A stretch of 33,827 nt of DNA from Achromobacter pulmonis (lineage in GTDB: Bacteria; Pseudomonadota; Gammaproteobacteria; Burkholderiales; Burkholderiaceae_B). This document shows positions 17,959-26,995 of the stretch, in pieces. Each line of letters starts with the position of its first letter. Position 1 is the first letter of the stretch. The notes beneath the pieces are model-generated. The model did no database searches. It worked only from the letters and a program-made list of their open reading frames with translations, and was not told the DNA's origin. The translations under genes and the position numbers were made by a program. The stretch lies in assembly GCF_002885955.2 (NCBI RefSeq), contig NZ_POQS01000001.1, positions 128,900 to 162,726 of the forward strand, given 5' to 3'.

Positions 17959-18252
17959 CTATTTGAGCAGGTCGCGGGCGCTGGCGATCAGGCTGTCGGC
18001 GATGCGGCCGGTGTCGATTTTGAGCTGGCCCGAGGCGATGGCGGCGCGGATGGCGGCCACGCGCTCGACGTTGATGTCGTTGGAGCCGTCCTGCAGCGCA
18101 AGCATCTTGCGCGAGGCCGAGCTCAGCGCCACCTGCGAGCTGCTGCTGCCGCTGGCGCTGCCGGCGCCATAGGCCTGGGCGACCGCGGACTCGGGGCGGT
18201 TGCCCAGGGCTTCCGCCGAGAGGGGCCGGTTGGTGGTGGTTGTGATTTTCAA
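17959..18252 (-). CDS. flgM: FlgM, anti-sigma-28 factor
   Basis: FlgM binds FliA (sigma-28) until it is exported through the finished hook-basal body, timing late gene expression. The 97-residue protein starts MKITTTTNRPLSAEALG, has a disordered Gly/Ser/Ala-rich first half, and a C-terminal helical part INVERVAAIRAAIASGQLKI with DTGRIADSLIASARDLL that matches the sigma-binding region. The start codon is TTG (18252-18250), with GGAG at 18262-18259 six bases upstream; no ATG or GTG fits. A good candidate sigma-28 promoter lies about 45 bp upstream, giving the usual feedback loop. Confidence 0.94.
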   Translation of the reverse strand: MKITTTTNRPLSAEALGNRPESAVAQAYGAGSASGSSSSQVALSSASRKMLALQDGSNDINVERVAAIRAAIASGQLKIDTGRIADSLIASARDLLK

Positions 18253-18295
18253 GATTATCTCCGCAGGGCGTCCAGATCCGCCTACTTATGCCTGG

Positions 18296-18322
18296 GTAAC
18301 GACAGGGCCGGGACGAACTTTA
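18296..18322 (-). promoter_or_regulatory. Candidate sigma-28 promoter for flgM-flgN
   Basis: On the minus strand TAAA (18322-18319), 15 bases, then GTCGTTAC (18303-18296). The -35 matches 4 of 4 and the -10 matches 5 of 8 (6 of 8 against the flgK variant GCCGTTAA). It sits in the 111-bp space between flgA and flgM, about 45 bp before the flgM start. Confidence 0.55.
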
Positions 18323-18363
18323 GGGCAGGCGGGGCTTTGGCGCAACGCGACATGTAACAACTT

Positions 18364-19083
18364 CTACAGCTGCATTTCAACCAGGCCGGCATTGCGCACG
18401 ATGCCGCTGACCACCTGGCCGTTGGCGGTGCGCACCTGCACCATGGAGCCGGGCGCGGCGTTTTCCAGCGCCTCGCCTTCGCTGCTGACCACGAAGCCGT
18501 TGCCGCGGGCGTTGATGCGCACGTTGGAGCCGCGCAGCACCGACTGGGCGCTGCGCAGCGAAGCGCTGCGGATCGTCTGCCCGGCGTTGATCCGGTAGGC
18601 GGCGCTCATGCCGGCCACGGCCTGCGGGTCGGTGATGGCGCCGCGGGGCAGGGCGACCAGGTCGCCGTCGCGCGGGGCCAGGTCGTCCGGGCTCAGGGGC
18701 TGGCCGGCGGCGATCGGGCGGGCGGCGACGTAATACTGGCCGGGCACGCTGACCGTGGCCTGCACGTAGGTGGTCCAGGGCGCCGGCGCGTTACAGCGCA
18801 CCCCGACGGTCATGCGCGGGCGCAGCTTCATGCCGGACGGCAGAAATGGGGACATGGCATCGCATGGCGTCAGGCCCTGCGCCCGCGGCGGATCGATGGC
18901 GATTACCGGCTGGCCGGGCAGCGCGGCCAGCTGATCCAGCAGATAGGCCTGCGCGGCCTGCGCGATGGCCTCGGCGGGCTGGAGCTGGGGCTGGACCTGC
19001 TGGGCCTGCGCGCCCGCCAGGGGCAGCAGCACGGCGGCCAGGCAGGCGGCGCCCGCGTGTAGGCGTCTTGCGGTGCTTTTCAT
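18364..19083 (-). CDS. flgA: FlgA, P-ring assembly chaperone
   Basis: FlgA is a periplasmic chaperone that helps FlgI polymerise into the P ring. The 239-residue protein begins MKSTARRLHAGAACLAAVLL and has a Sec signal peptide cleaved after about residue 27 (AGAQA). The C-terminal SAF/ChapFlgA region includes VAARPIAAGQPLSPDDLAPR, RINAGQTIRSASLRS and TANGQVVSGIVRNAGLVEMQL. ATG 19083 is chosen so that the signal peptide is at the N-terminus; an in-frame upstream ATG at 19119 would bury it. It diverges from flgB, as in enterics, and is followed by flgM on the same strand after 111 bp. Confidence 0.95.
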   Translation of the reverse strand: MKSTARRLHAGAACLAAVLLPLAGAQAQQVQPQLQPAEAIAQAAQAYLLDQLAALPGQPVIAIDPPRAQGLTPCDAMSPFLPSGMKLRPRMTVGVRCNAPAPWTTYVQATVSVPGQYYVAARPIAAGQPLSPDDLAPRDGDLVALPRGAITDPQAVAGMSAAYRINAGQTIRSASLRSAQSVLRGSNVRINARGNGFVVSSEGEALENAAPGSMVQVRTANGQVVSGIVRNAGLVEMQL

Positions 19084-19136
19084 GATGCATGAATTGTAGA
19101 AGTGCGCCGCGCCCGGCAAGACCTGAATTGGATGAG

Positions 19137-19152
19137 AAATAACGGTTTATTT
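19137..19152. promoter_or_regulatory. AT-rich palindrome in the flgA-flgB divergent promoter region
   Basis: AAATAACGGTTTATTT is an inverted repeat (AAATAA and TTATTT, 4-base spacer) in a 176-bp region between divergent flgA and flgB. AAATAACG equals one half of the FlhD4C2 box described in enterics, although the half-site spacing is shorter than the 10-12 bases reported there. A possible flgB -10 (TATCAT, 19180-19185) lies downstream. This is a candidate operator for the class II flgA and flgB promoters. Confidence 0.4.
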
Positions 19153-19259
19153 GGCTGATTGTGGCGCGCCGCGGACCCCTATCATGCCGTCATCCAATGG
19201 GATACCGGCGCGTCCGGCCTCCCGTGCCCACCCGAATTGCAATGCACCAAGGCGCCACG

Positions 19260-19667
19260 ATGCTAGACAGGCTTAACGAAGATTTCCGCTTCTTCCAGCA
19301 GTCCCTGGGGCTGCGCGCGCAACGCCAGGAAGTGCTGTCGTCGAACATCGCCAACGCCGACACGCCCAACTACAAGGCGCGCGATTTCGACTTCAAGACG
19401 GCGATGGCCAACGCCATGGAAGGCAGCAAGCGCCTGGCCGACACCTCGCTCACGCTGACCTCGGCGCGCCACATCCCGGCCAAGGCCGTGTCGCAAGGCC
19501 CGACCGAACTCCTGTACCGCCTGCCGTACCAGCCCAGCCTGGACGGCAACACGGTGGACATGGACATCGAGCGCGTGCAGTTCGCCGATAACACCTTGCA
19601 TTACCAGAGCACCATGCAGCTGCTGTCAGGCCGTATCCGGACCATGATGGCCGCCATCCAGGAATGA
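19260..19667 (+). CDS. flgB: FlgB, flagellar proximal rod protein
   Basis: FlgB is the first rod protein, exported through the type III gate without a signal peptide. The 135-residue product starts MLDRLNEDFRFFQQSLGLRA and has the rod/hook motif LSSNIANADTPNYKARDFDF. The C-terminal helix VQFADNTLHYQSTMQLLSGR is also typical. ATG 19260 is preferred because AAGG at 19249-19252 lies 7 bases upstream; an in-frame ATG at 19242 is possible. It begins the long flgBCDEFGHIJ operon and is divergent from flgA. Confidence 0.95.
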   Translation: MLDRLNEDFRFFQQSLGLRAQRQEVLSSNIANADTPNYKARDFDFKTAMANAMEGSKRLADTSLTLTSARHIPAKAVSQGPTELLYRLPYQPSLDGNTVDMDIERVQFADNTLHYQSTMQLLSGRIRTMMAAIQE

Positions 19668-19689
19668 TTACTGAACGGAGCGCCAGGCA

Positions 19690-20109
19690 ATGTCCCTGTT
19701 GAGCATTTTCGATATCGCCGGTTCGGCGCTGAGCGCGCAGTCGCAGCGCATGAACGTCGCCGCCAGCAACATGGCCAACGCCGACAGCGTGGTCGGCCCC
19801 GACGGCCAGCCCTACCGGGCGCGCCAGGTCGTGTTCCAGGTCAATCCGGCCGCCGGCCAGGCGCTGGGCCAGGAAATCGGCGGCGTGCGCGTGGCGGGCG
19901 TGGTCCAGGACCCGTCGCCGCTCAAGCGCGTCTACGACCCGCAGCACCCCATGGCCGACGAGCAGGGCTACGTCAGCATGCCCAACGTCGATCCGGTGGC
20001 CGAGACGGTCAACATGATCGCGGCCTCGCGTTCGTACCAGGCCAACGTCGAGGTGCTGAACACCGCCAAGGCGCTGATGCAGAAAACGCTGACCATCGGC
20101 CAGTCCTAA
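19690..20109 (+). CDS. flgC: FlgC, flagellar proximal rod protein
   Basis: FlgC forms the proximal rod with FlgB and FlgF. The 139-residue protein starts [20 protein letters not shown], then has the N-terminal motif [20 protein letters not shown] (an SxxNxAN variant). The C-terminal [20 protein letters not shown] and [17 protein letters not shown] are typical of axial proteins and form the coiled-coil core. GGAG lies at 19677-19680. It is 22 bp after flgB and 18 bp before flgD. Confidence 0.96.
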   Translation: MSLLSIFDIAGSALSAQSQRMNVAASNMANADSVVGPDGQPYRARQVVFQVNPAAGQALGQEIGGVRVAGVVQDPSPLKRVYDPQHPMADEQGYVSMPNVDPVAETVNMIAASRSYQANVEVLNTAKALMQKTLTIGQS

Positions 20110-20127
20110 TTTTGAGCAAGTGAATTC

Positions 20128-20826
20128 ATGTCCACTATCGACCAAACCACCAGCCAGACCGGCCTGGGGCTCGCCCAGACCGGCGCCAACTCCAACAGCG
20201 CGGCGCAAGGCCTGCAGGACCAGTTCCTGACGCTGCTGGTGACGCAGCTGCAGAACCAGGACCCGCTCAACCCCATGCAGAACGCCGAGCTGACTTCCCA
20301 GCTTGCGCAGATCTCCACGGTGGAAGGCATCACCAACCTGAAGAACACCATGCTGGCCATCAGCGGCCAGATCGACGTGTCGCAGTCGATGAACGCCGTG
20401 GCGATGATCGGCAAGGGCGTGCTGATCCCGGGCACCAAGGTCAAGGTCGGCGTGGACGGCGACAACGGCGCCGAGCGCGTGGTCACGCCCTACGGCGTGG
20501 ACCTGCAGGGCGACGCCGCCAAGGTCCAGGTGCGGATTTCGGACTCCAACGGCGTGGTGGTGCGCACCATCGAGCTGGGCGAGCAGGAAACCGGCGTCTA
20601 CACGCTCAACTGGGACGGCAAGAACGACAGCGGCGTGGCGCTGGAGCCGGGCGCCTACAACGTGTCCATCCTGGCCACGGACGCCGACGGCAAGAAGGTG
20701 AATTCGGAAGTGTTGAGCTACGGCCAGGTCAAGAGCGTGGGGTATTCCACCAATGGCCTGCGCCTGGACCTGGGCCTGGACGGCCAGACCAGCATGCTGG
20801 ATGTGCGCAAGGTGATCGGCGCCTGA
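20128..20826 (+). CDS. flgD: FlgD, hook-capping (scaffold) protein
   Basis: FlgD caps the growing hook and is lost when the hook is finished. The 232-residue product has the conserved N-terminal block FLTLLVTQLQNQDPLNPMQN followed by LTSQLAQISTVEGI, and a C-terminal FlgD Ig-like region with LNWDGKNDSGVALEPGAYNV. The N-terminal 30 residues are Ser/Thr/Gln-rich and serve as export signal in the family. It lies between flgC and flgE with a 72-bp gap before flgE. Confidence 0.96.
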   Translation: MSTIDQTTSQTGLGLAQTGANSNSAAQGLQDQFLTLLVTQLQNQDPLNPMQNAELTSQLAQISTVEGITNLKNTMLAISGQIDVSQSMNAVAMIGKGVLIPGTKVKVGVDGDNGAERVVTPYGVDLQGDAAKVQVRISDSNGVVVRTIELGEQETGVYTLNWDGKNDSGVALEPGAYNVSILATDADGKKVNSEVLSYGQVKSVGYSTNGLRLDLGLDGQTSMLDVRKVIGA

Positions 20827-20898
20827 GGCGGGCGCGGCGTATCGGTGCCGGCGCACGCGCGGCGGCTTCACTCAGTTTAAGGATTAGCGAGAGAAAAC

Positions 20899-22383
20899 AT
20901 GGGCTTCGGACAAGGATTGAGCGGCTTGAACGCCGCGGCGCAGAACCTGGACGTGATCGGCAACAACATCGCCAACTCGGGCACCGTCGGCTTCAAGTCG
21001 TCGGCCGCCTCGTTCGCGGACGTCTACGCCAGTTCGCGCGTCGGCCTGGGCGTGAAGGTCGCCGGCATCAGCCAGCGCTTCACGGTGGGCACGGTCAACG
21101 GCGGCGGCGGTGAATACGACATCGCCATCGACGGCGCCAAGGGCATGTTCCGCGTCACCGACCAGAGCGGCGCGGTCATGTACACCCGCAACGGCGAATT
21201 CCTGGTCGACAAGAACAACTTCATCGTCAACGCCCAGGGCTACCGCCTGACCGGCTACCCGGCCGGCGCGGTCGGCGCCAACCCGGTCGAGCTGCAGCTG
21301 CCCACCGCCAACGTGGCGCCCAAGGCGACTGGTTCGAGCACCACCGTGGCCAACCTGGACGCCAACGCCAAGGTGGTTTACCAGACGGATACGGAGACTG
21401 CAGGCCCCGTGCCGGGCAAGGTCAGGCTAGGGGGGGTGGATTACACGTTCACGCGCGACGACAACGGCGACGCCAAGCTGGTCGACGCCAACGGGGACCC
21501 GGCGCCTGCCGGCCCCGTGACCGAAGGCTCGACCACGATCACCATCGGCGCGGGCGGCGTGGTTACCCAAAACCAAGACCTGTCCGCCATTCCCGGTTTC
21601 GAGGAATACACCGCGGCGGTCATCGAACCCGGCCGCCCGTTCGACCCGACGATCTCCAGCAGCTACACCAGCGCCTCGCCCATGACCGTGTACGACTCCC
21701 TGGGCAATTCGCACCAGGTGATGCAGTACTTCGTCAAGCGCCCGTCCGAAGGCGGCGCCAGCGTGTACGAGGTCTATTACACGATGGACGGCAAGGCCAT
21801 GCAGCCGACCACGCAGGGCACCGACGGCGCCTGGAACAGCAACGCCACCAAGCTCACCTTCAACAACGCCGGCACGCTGACCAGCGCGCCGGTGGTGAAC
21901 CTGCGCTTCGAGCAGCCCGGCGGCAACACCACGCCCGCCGATCCGCTGACGATCGCCATGAACTACACCGGCACCACCCAGTACGGCAGCGACTACAAGC
22001 TGGTCGCCAAGCCCGACGGCTACAGCTCCGGCGAATTCAGCGGCATCAACATCGGCGGCGACGGCAGCCTGGTGGCCAGCTACACCAACGGCCAGACCCA
22101 GGTGGTCGGCACCATCGTGCTGGCGGACTTCTCGAACCTGCAGGGCCTGCAGCCGGTGGGCAACAACGCCTGGACCGAAACCGCCGCTTCCGGCCAGCCC
22201 ATCCTGGGCCAGCCGGGCACCAACGGCATGTCCACGGTGGTGGGCCAGGCGACGGAATCGTCCAACGTCGACATGAGCAAGGAACTGGTCAACATGATCA
22301 TCGCGCAGCGCACCTACCAGGCGAACTCGCAGACGATCAAGACCCAGGACGAAATCATGCAGGTGCTCATGAATCTCAAGTAG
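20899..22383 (+). CDS. flgE: FlgE, flagellar hook protein
   Basis: FlgE polymerises into the hook universal joint. The 494-residue protein has the N-terminal D0 motif GLSGLNAAAQNLDVIGNNIA with NSGTVGFKSS. FlgE/F/G core domains follow, then the C-terminal D0 helix SNVDMSKELVNMIIAQRTYQ. It is about 90 residues longer than E. coli FlgE (about 402); extra sequence includes an insert at about 155-240 (YTFTRDDNGDAKLVDANGDP and TTITIGAGGVVTQNQDLSAI) in the surface-exposed part. That stretch includes a 7-G run (21430-21436) and less biased codon use than its surroundings. GAG-rich ribosome site; flgF follows after 162 bp. Confidence 0.96.
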   Translation: MGFGQGLSGLNAAAQNLDVIGNNIANSGTVGFKSSAASFADVYASSRVGLGVKVAGISQRFTVGTVNGGGGEYDIAIDGAKGMFRVTDQSGAVMYTRNGEFLVDKNNFIVNAQGYRLTGYPAGAVGANPVELQLPTANVAPKATGSSTTVANLDANAKVVYQTDTETAGPVPGKVRLGGVDYTFTRDDNGDAKLVDANGDPAPAGPVTEGSTTITIGAGGVVTQNQDLSAIPGFEEYTAAVIEPGRPFDPTISSSYTSASPMTVYDSLGNSHQVMQYFVKRPSEGGASVYEVYYTMDGKAMQPTTQGTDGAWNSNATKLTFNNAGTLTSAPVVNLRFEQPGGNTTPADPLTIAMNYTGTTQYGSDYKLVAKPDGYSSGEFSGINIGGDGSLVASYTNGQTQVVGTIVLADFSNLQGLQPVGNNAWTETAASGQPILGQPGTNGMSTVVGQATESSNVDMSKELVNMIIAQRTYQANSQTIKTQDEIMQVLMNLK

Positions 22384-22394
22384 AGCCCACCCCC

Positions 22395-22480
22395 GGAGCG
22401 CCTGCGGCGCTTCCCCCTCAAGGGGGCGCGCCTGCGGACCGGCGGAGCCGGATCCGCGGCGCCCTGCTCGGGGAGGCCGG
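22395..22480. repeat. GC-rich palindromes between flgE and flgF
   Basis: The 162-bp flgE-flgF spacer (22384-22545) holds adjoining palindromes: GGAGCGCC-TGC-GGCGCTTCC at 22395-22414 (one mismatch), CCCCCTCAAGGGGG at 22413-22426, and one around GGATCC near 22451. The sequence CCTCAAGGGGGCGCGCCTGC resembles a dispersed intergenic repeat of Bordetella/Achromobacter as I remember it; that is not verified. It could be an attenuator, an RNA-processing site or simply a repeat insertion. Confidence 0.4.
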
Positions 22481-22545
22481 CGCAGGGCGGGGAACAGGTT
22501 GCGGCGCGGCGAACGCGTGCTGCTGGACCACCGACGGAACAGGAA

Positions 22546-23310
22546 ATGGATCGGATTATCTACACCGCGATGAATGGCGCGGCGCGCATCACGGAGCATC
22601 AGGCCGTGCTGTCGAACAATATGGCCAACGTGAACACCCCGGGTTTTCGCGAGCAGATCGCGCTGTACCGGTCGGTGCCGGTCGCCGACGGGGTCAGCCT
22701 GCCCACGCGCGTGTCGACGGTGGCTTCGACGCCGGGCAACAGTTTCCAGATGGGAACCATGCAGACCACCGGCCGCGACCTGGACGTGGCGCTGGCCGAC
22801 GAGCGCGGCTGGCTGGCGGTGCAGACGCCGCAGGGCGAGGCCTATACTCGGGCCGGCAGCCTGCAGGTCGGCGTCAACGGACTGTTGCAGACCTCGCTGG
22901 GCCAGCCGGTGCTGTCGGACCAGGGCGGGCCCATCGACGTGCCCGACCAGGCCGCGCTGACGATCACCTCGGACGGCACGATCACCGCGATCGGCGCGGG
23001 CGACGCGCCCAACAATATCCTCAACCTGGGCCGGCTCAAGCTGGTGAACCCGCCGCGCGAGCAGCTGGTGCATGGCGACGACGGCGTGTTCCGCCGGGCG
23101 CCGGTCGACGGCCAGCCCGCGCCGCCGCTGCCGGCCGATCCCAGCCTGCGGCTGCTGGCCGGGGTGCTCGAGGGCAGCAACACCAATCCGATGGCGGCGA
23201 TGGTCGGCATGATCGCCAACGCCCGCCGTTTCGAGCAGCAGATGCAGGTGATCCAGCAGTCCGACCGCAACGCCGAGCGCGCCAACGGCATTCTGTCGAT
23301 AAGCGCCTGA
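22546..23310 (+). CDS. flgF: FlgF, flagellar proximal rod protein
   Basis: FlgF is a rod component. The 254-residue protein begins [20 protein letters not shown], then [20 protein letters not shown], the family N-terminal motif. The central D1-type region includes [20 protein letters not shown] and [15 protein letters not shown]. The C-terminal coiled-coil segment ends [25 protein letters not shown] just upstream of ATG 22546 gives the ribosome site. It is separated from flgE by a palindrome-rich spacer and from flgG by 70 bp. Confidence 0.96.
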   Translation: MDRIIYTAMNGAARITEHQAVLSNNMANVNTPGFREQIALYRSVPVADGVSLPTRVSTVASTPGNSFQMGTMQTTGRDLDVALADERGWLAVQTPQGEAYTRAGSLQVGVNGLLQTSLGQPVLSDQGGPIDVPDQAALTITSDGTITAIGAGDAPNNILNLGRLKLVNPPREQLVHGDDGVFRRAPVDGQPAPPLPADPSLRLLAGVLEGSNTNPMAAMVGMIANARRFEQQMQVIQQSDRNAERANGILSISA

Positions 23311-23380
23311 CCCGGCGCCCGATTCAAAACCAATACCCAATACGCGCGCGGCCGGGCCGCGCCACCAGGAGTACTACATC

Positions 23381-24166
23381 ATGATGCGTTCGCTGTGGAT
23401 CGCCAAGACGGGCCTGGAAGGTCAGCAGACCTCCATGGACGTGATTTCCAACAACCTGGCCAACGTCTCGACCAACGGCTTCAAGCGCGGCCGCGCGGTG
23501 TTCCAGGACCTCATGTACCAGACGCTGCGCCAGCCCGGCGCCCAGGTCGGCGACGCCACCCAGCTGCCCTCCGGGCTGCAGCTGGGCACCGGCGCGCGCG
23601 TGGCCGCGACCGAGCGCATCCACACCACGGGCAACCTGAACAACACCGGCAGCGAAATGGACGTGGCCATCAACGGCCGCGGCTTCCTGCAGGTGGAGCT
23701 GCCCGACGGCACCCAGGCCTACACCCGCGACGGTGCGCTGCAGCGCGACCAGAACGGCCAGCTGACCACCGTCAGCGGCTACGTGATCCAGCCGCCCATC
23801 AACGTGCCCGACAACGCCCTGTCCATCACCATCGGCAACGATGGCATGGTCTCGGTGACCCAGCCGGGCGCGGCCGGCGTCAACGTGCAGATCGGGCAGC
23901 TGCAGATCGCCACGTTCATCAATCCCACCGGCCTGCAGAGCATCGGCGAGAACCTGTACCTGGAAACCGATTCCTCGGGTCCGGCCAACCTGCTGCAGCC
24001 GGGCGTGGACGGCGCCGGCTCCATCATGCAGAACTACGTCGAAACCTCCAACGTCAACGTCGCCGAAGAGCTGGTCAACATGATCACCACGCAGCGCGCC
24101 TACGAAATGAACAGCAAGGCCGTCAAGACGTCGGATGAAATGCTGGCCCGCCTGACCCAACTGTGA
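23381..24166 (+). CDS. flgG: FlgG, flagellar distal rod protein
   Basis: FlgG builds the distal rod that crosses the peptidoglycan and outer membrane. The 261-residue product, the usual family length, starts [20 protein letters not shown] followed by [40 protein letters not shown] and [20 protein letters not shown] are hallmark blocks. AGGAG lies at 23367-23371; ATG 23381 is immediately followed by a second in-frame ATG at 23384. The stop overlaps the flgH start by one base (TGATG). Confidence 0.97.
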   Translation: MMRSLWIAKTGLEGQQTSMDVISNNLANVSTNGFKRGRAVFQDLMYQTLRQPGAQVGDATQLPSGLQLGTGARVAATERIHTTGNLNNTGSEMDVAINGRGFLQVELPDGTQAYTRDGALQRDQNGQLTTVSGYVIQPPINVPDNALSITIGNDGMVSVTQPGAAGVNVQIGQLQIATFINPTGLQSIGENLYLETDSSGPANLLQPGVDGAGSIMQNYVETSNVNVAEELVNMITTQRAYEMNSKAVKTSDEMLARLTQL

Positions 24167-24855
24167 TGTCCATCTCCGTCCTGCGCCTGGCGAGCGTCGC
24201 GGCCCTGGCCACGCTGGTGGCCGGCTGCGCCATGATTCCGCCCGAACCCATCGTGACCGGGCCGACCACGGCCGTGCCGCCGGCGCCGCCCATGCCCGCG
24301 GCGCAACCCACGGGCTCGATCTACCAGCCCACCGCCTACGGCAACTATCCGCTGTTCGAGGACCGCCGTCCGCGCAACGTCGGAGACATCGTCACCATCG
24401 TGCTCAACGAGAAGACGAACGCCTCCAAGAACGTCGCCACCAACACCAATCGCAGCGGCAGCGCCACGCTGGGCATCGCCGCCGCGCCGTCGTTCATGGA
24501 CAGCTGGGCCAACGCCAACCTGAATACCGACGCCAAGGGCGGCAACGTGTTGCAGGGCAAGGGCGACAGCACGGCCAACAACGCCTTCACCGGCACCATC
24601 ACCACCACGGTGGTGGGCGTGATGTCCAACGGCAACCTGCAGGTGGCCGGCGAGAAGCAGATCGCCATCAACCGCGGCAGCGAGTACGTGCGCTTCTCGG
24701 GCGTGGTGGACCCGCGCTCGATCACCGGCACCAACACCGTGTCGTCCACCCAGGTGGCCGACGCCCGCATCGAATACCGCAGCAAGGGCGTCATGGACGA
24801 AGTCCAGACCATGGGCTGGCTGCAACGCTTTTTCCTGATGGCATCGCCGTTCTAA
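24166..24855 (+). CDS. flgH: FlgH, L-ring lipoprotein
   Basis: FlgH forms the outer-membrane L ring around the rod. The 229-residue precursor has a lipoprotein signal peptide with lipobox LVAGC (lipidated C21). Pro-rich sequence follows, then the family core [20 protein letters not shown] with LNEKTNAS. The C-terminus has [20 protein letters not shown] and ends [17 protein letters not shown] 24166 overlaps the flgG stop by one base; an in-frame GTG at 24163 adds one residue. It is co-transcribed with flgG and flgI. Confidence 0.97.
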   Translation: MSISVLRLASVAALATLVAGCAMIPPEPIVTGPTTAVPPAPPMPAAQPTGSIYQPTAYGNYPLFEDRRPRNVGDIVTIVLNEKTNASKNVATNTNRSGSATLGIAAAPSFMDSWANANLNTDAKGGNVLQGKGDSTANNAFTGTITTTVVGVMSNGNLQVAGEKQIAINRGSEYVRFSGVVDPRSITGTNTVSSTQVADARIEYRSKGVMDEVQTMGWLQRFFLMASPF

Positions 24856-24887
24856 TGTTTTATGCGCGGGCGCTTTGGACAACTGAA

Positions 24888-26012
24888 ATGAAGCATTCCA
24901 TCTTCTTCCGCCTGCTGGCGCACGTCTGCGTCGCCGCCGGCCTGTTGGCCGGGACCGGCGCGGCGCAGGCCGAGCGGCTCAAGGACCTGGCCTCGATCCA
25001 GGGCGTGCGCGGCAACCAGCTGATCGGCTACGGCCTGGTCGTGGGCCTGGACGGCAGCGGCGACCAGGTGCGCCAGACGCCGTTCACGCAGCAGAGCCTG
25101 ACCAATATGCTGTCCCAGCTCGGCATCACCGTGCCGGCCGGCAGCAATATGCAGCTCAAGAACGTGGCGGCCGTGATGGTCACGGCGACCTTGCCGGCGT
25201 TCGCGCGGCCCGGCCAGACGCTGGACGTGGTGGTGTCCTCGATGGGCAACGCCAAGAGCCTGCGCGGCGGCACGCTGCTGATGACGCCGCTCAAGGGCGC
25301 CGACAGCCAGGTCTACGCCATCGCCCAGGGCAACATCCTGGTGGGCGGCGCGGGCGCGTCGGCCGGCGGCTCCAGCGTGCAGATCAACCAGTTGAACGGC
25401 GGGCGCATCAGCGCCGGCGCCATCGTCGAGCGCGGCGTGCCCACCACGTTCGCGCGCGACGGCTACATCCACGTCGAACTGAACAACACCGATTTCGGCA
25501 CGGCCCAGAACGTGGCGGCGGCGCTGAACAAGAAGTTCGGCCAGGGCACGGCCACGGCGCTGGACGGGCGCGTCGTGCAGGTGCGCACCCCGATGGAGCA
25601 GGCCTCGCAGGCGCGCTTCCTGTCGCTGGTGGAAGACCTGCAGGTTACGCGCGCGCCCACGGTGGCCAAGGTCATCATCAACGCCCGCACCGGCTCAGTG
25701 GTCATGAACCGCACGGTCATGATCGAAGAGGCTGCGGTGGCGCACGGCAACCTGTCGGTCATCATCAACCGCCAGAACCAGGTGTCGCAGCCCGACACCC
25801 CGTTCACCGAAGGGCAGACGGTGGTGGTGCCCAACACCCAGATCGAAGTGCGCCAGGAAAACGGCTCGCTGCAGCGCGTGCGCACCAGCGCCAACCTGGC
25901 CGACGTAGTCAAGGGCCTGAACGCCCTGGGCGCCACGCCGCAGGACCTGCTGTCCATCCTGCAGGCCATGAAGTCGGCCGGCGCGCTGCGCGCCGAACTG
26001 GAAATCATCTGA
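24888..26012 (+). CDS. flgI: FlgI, P-ring protein
   Basis: FlgI assembles the periplasmic P ring with help from FlgA. The 374-residue precursor has a Sec signal peptide ([20 protein letters not shown], cleavage after AAQA, about residue 28). The mature protein begins [20 protein letters not shown], then [20 protein letters not shown]. The end [19 protein letters not shown] segment ([17 protein letters not shown]) is typical. ATG 24888 is preferred over an in-frame ATG at 24855 because it places the signal peptide at the N-terminus. It lies 32 bp after flgH and 5 bp before flgJ. Confidence 0.96.
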   Translation: MKHSIFFRLLAHVCVAAGLLAGTGAAQAERLKDLASIQGVRGNQLIGYGLVVGLDGSGDQVRQTPFTQQSLTNMLSQLGITVPAGSNMQLKNVAAVMVTATLPAFARPGQTLDVVVSSMGNAKSLRGGTLLMTPLKGADSQVYAIAQGNILVGGAGASAGGSSVQINQLNGGRISAGAIVERGVPTTFARDGYIHVELNNTDFGTAQNVAAALNKKFGQGTATALDGRVVQVRTPMEQASQARFLSLVEDLQVTRAPTVAKVIINARTGSVVMNRTVMIEEAAVAHGNLSVIINRQNQVSQPDTPFTEGQTVVVPNTQIEVRQENGSLQRVRTSANLADVVKGLNALGATPQDLLSILQAMKSAGALRAELEII

Positions 26013-26017
26013 CGGCC

Positions 26018-26995
26018 ATGGCATACACGCATGACGCGGCGCGCGGCGCCCAACGCCAGGATTCGGTCTTCGACCTGGGCCGGCTGTCGGACCTGAAGCG
26101 CGAGGTCAAGACCGATCCGGCCGGCACCGACCAGCAGAAGCAGGTGGCCAGGCAGTTCGAGGCCCTGTTCCTGCAGATGATGCTCAAGCGCATGCGCGAG
26201 GCCACGCCCAAGGAGGGCCTGTTCGATTCGCAGCAGACGCAGATGCTGCAGTCCATGGCCGACGAGCAGCTGGCGCTGCACCTGGCTTCGCCCGGGATCG
26301 GCCTGTCGGCGGCCATCCTGGCGCAGATGCAGGAAGGCAAGCCGGGCGAGCTGCCGGCCCAGTCGGTCGAACGGCTGGGGCAGGGCGGCGGACTGGATTT
26401 CCGCAGCGGCAACTCGCGCGAGGTGTCGGCGCTGCTCAACGTGATGCGCAACAACCGCCCGAGCGACCGGGCGCTGGCGGCCGCCGAGGGCGCGCCCGAT
26501 CACGTGGTGGATTTCGTCTCCAGGATGTCGCGCGCGGCCAACCTGGCCGCGCAGCAAAGCGGGGTGCCGGCGCGCCTCATCATGGGCCAGGCGGCGCTGG
26601 AATCCGGCTGGGGCAAGCGCGAGATCAAGTTCGACGACGGCAGCACCAGCTACAACCTGTTCGGCATCAAGGCCGGCGCCAGCTGGAAGGGCAAGGTGGT
26701 GCACGTGCTCACCACGGAGTACGAGAACGGCGTGGCCAAAAAGGTGACGCAACCCTTCCGCGCCTACGCCTCCTACGAGGAGTCGTTCGCCGACTACGCC
26801 CGCCTGATCGGCAACAGCCCGCGCTACGAGGCCGTGACGCAGGCGCGCAACGAGATCGAGGCCGCCCGCAAGATCCAGGACGCCGGCTACGCCACCGATC
26901 CGCAGTACGCCCAGAAGCTGATCGGCGTGATGGGCCAGCTGCGGGGCGCGGCGTCCAGGGTGGAAATTTCCCGCCAGATGTTGGAAGGACTCTAA
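26018..26995 (+). CDS. flgJ: FlgJ, rod cap with peptidoglycan hydrolase domain
   Basis: FlgJ caps rod growth and opens the peptidoglycan. Two domains are visible: an N-terminal rod-binding domain (about 40-105; VARQFEALFLQMMLKRMREA) and a C-terminal glucosaminidase-type hydrolase (about 165-320). In the latter IMGQAALESGWGKREI contains E195, the catalytic glutamate position, and YNLFGIKAG and FRAYASYEESFADYARLI follow. A variable linker joins them. Length is 325 residues, like enteric bifunctional FlgJ. The stop codon overlaps the -35 of the flgK sigma-28 promoter. Confidence 0.96.
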   Translation: MAYTHDAARGAQRQDSVFDLGRLSDLKREVKTDPAGTDQQKQVARQFEALFLQMMLKRMREATPKEGLFDSQQTQMLQSMADEQLALHLASPGIGLSAAILAQMQEGKPGELPAQSVERLGQGGGLDFRSGNSREVSALLNVMRNNRPSDRALAAAEGAPDHVVDFVSRMSRAANLAAQQSGVPARLIMGQAALESGWGKREIKFDDGSTSYNLFGIKAGASWKGKVVHVLTTEYENGVAKKVTQPFRAYASYEESFADYARLIGNSPRYEAVTQARNEIEAARKIQDAGYATDPQYAQKLIGVMGQLRGAASRVEISRQMLEGL

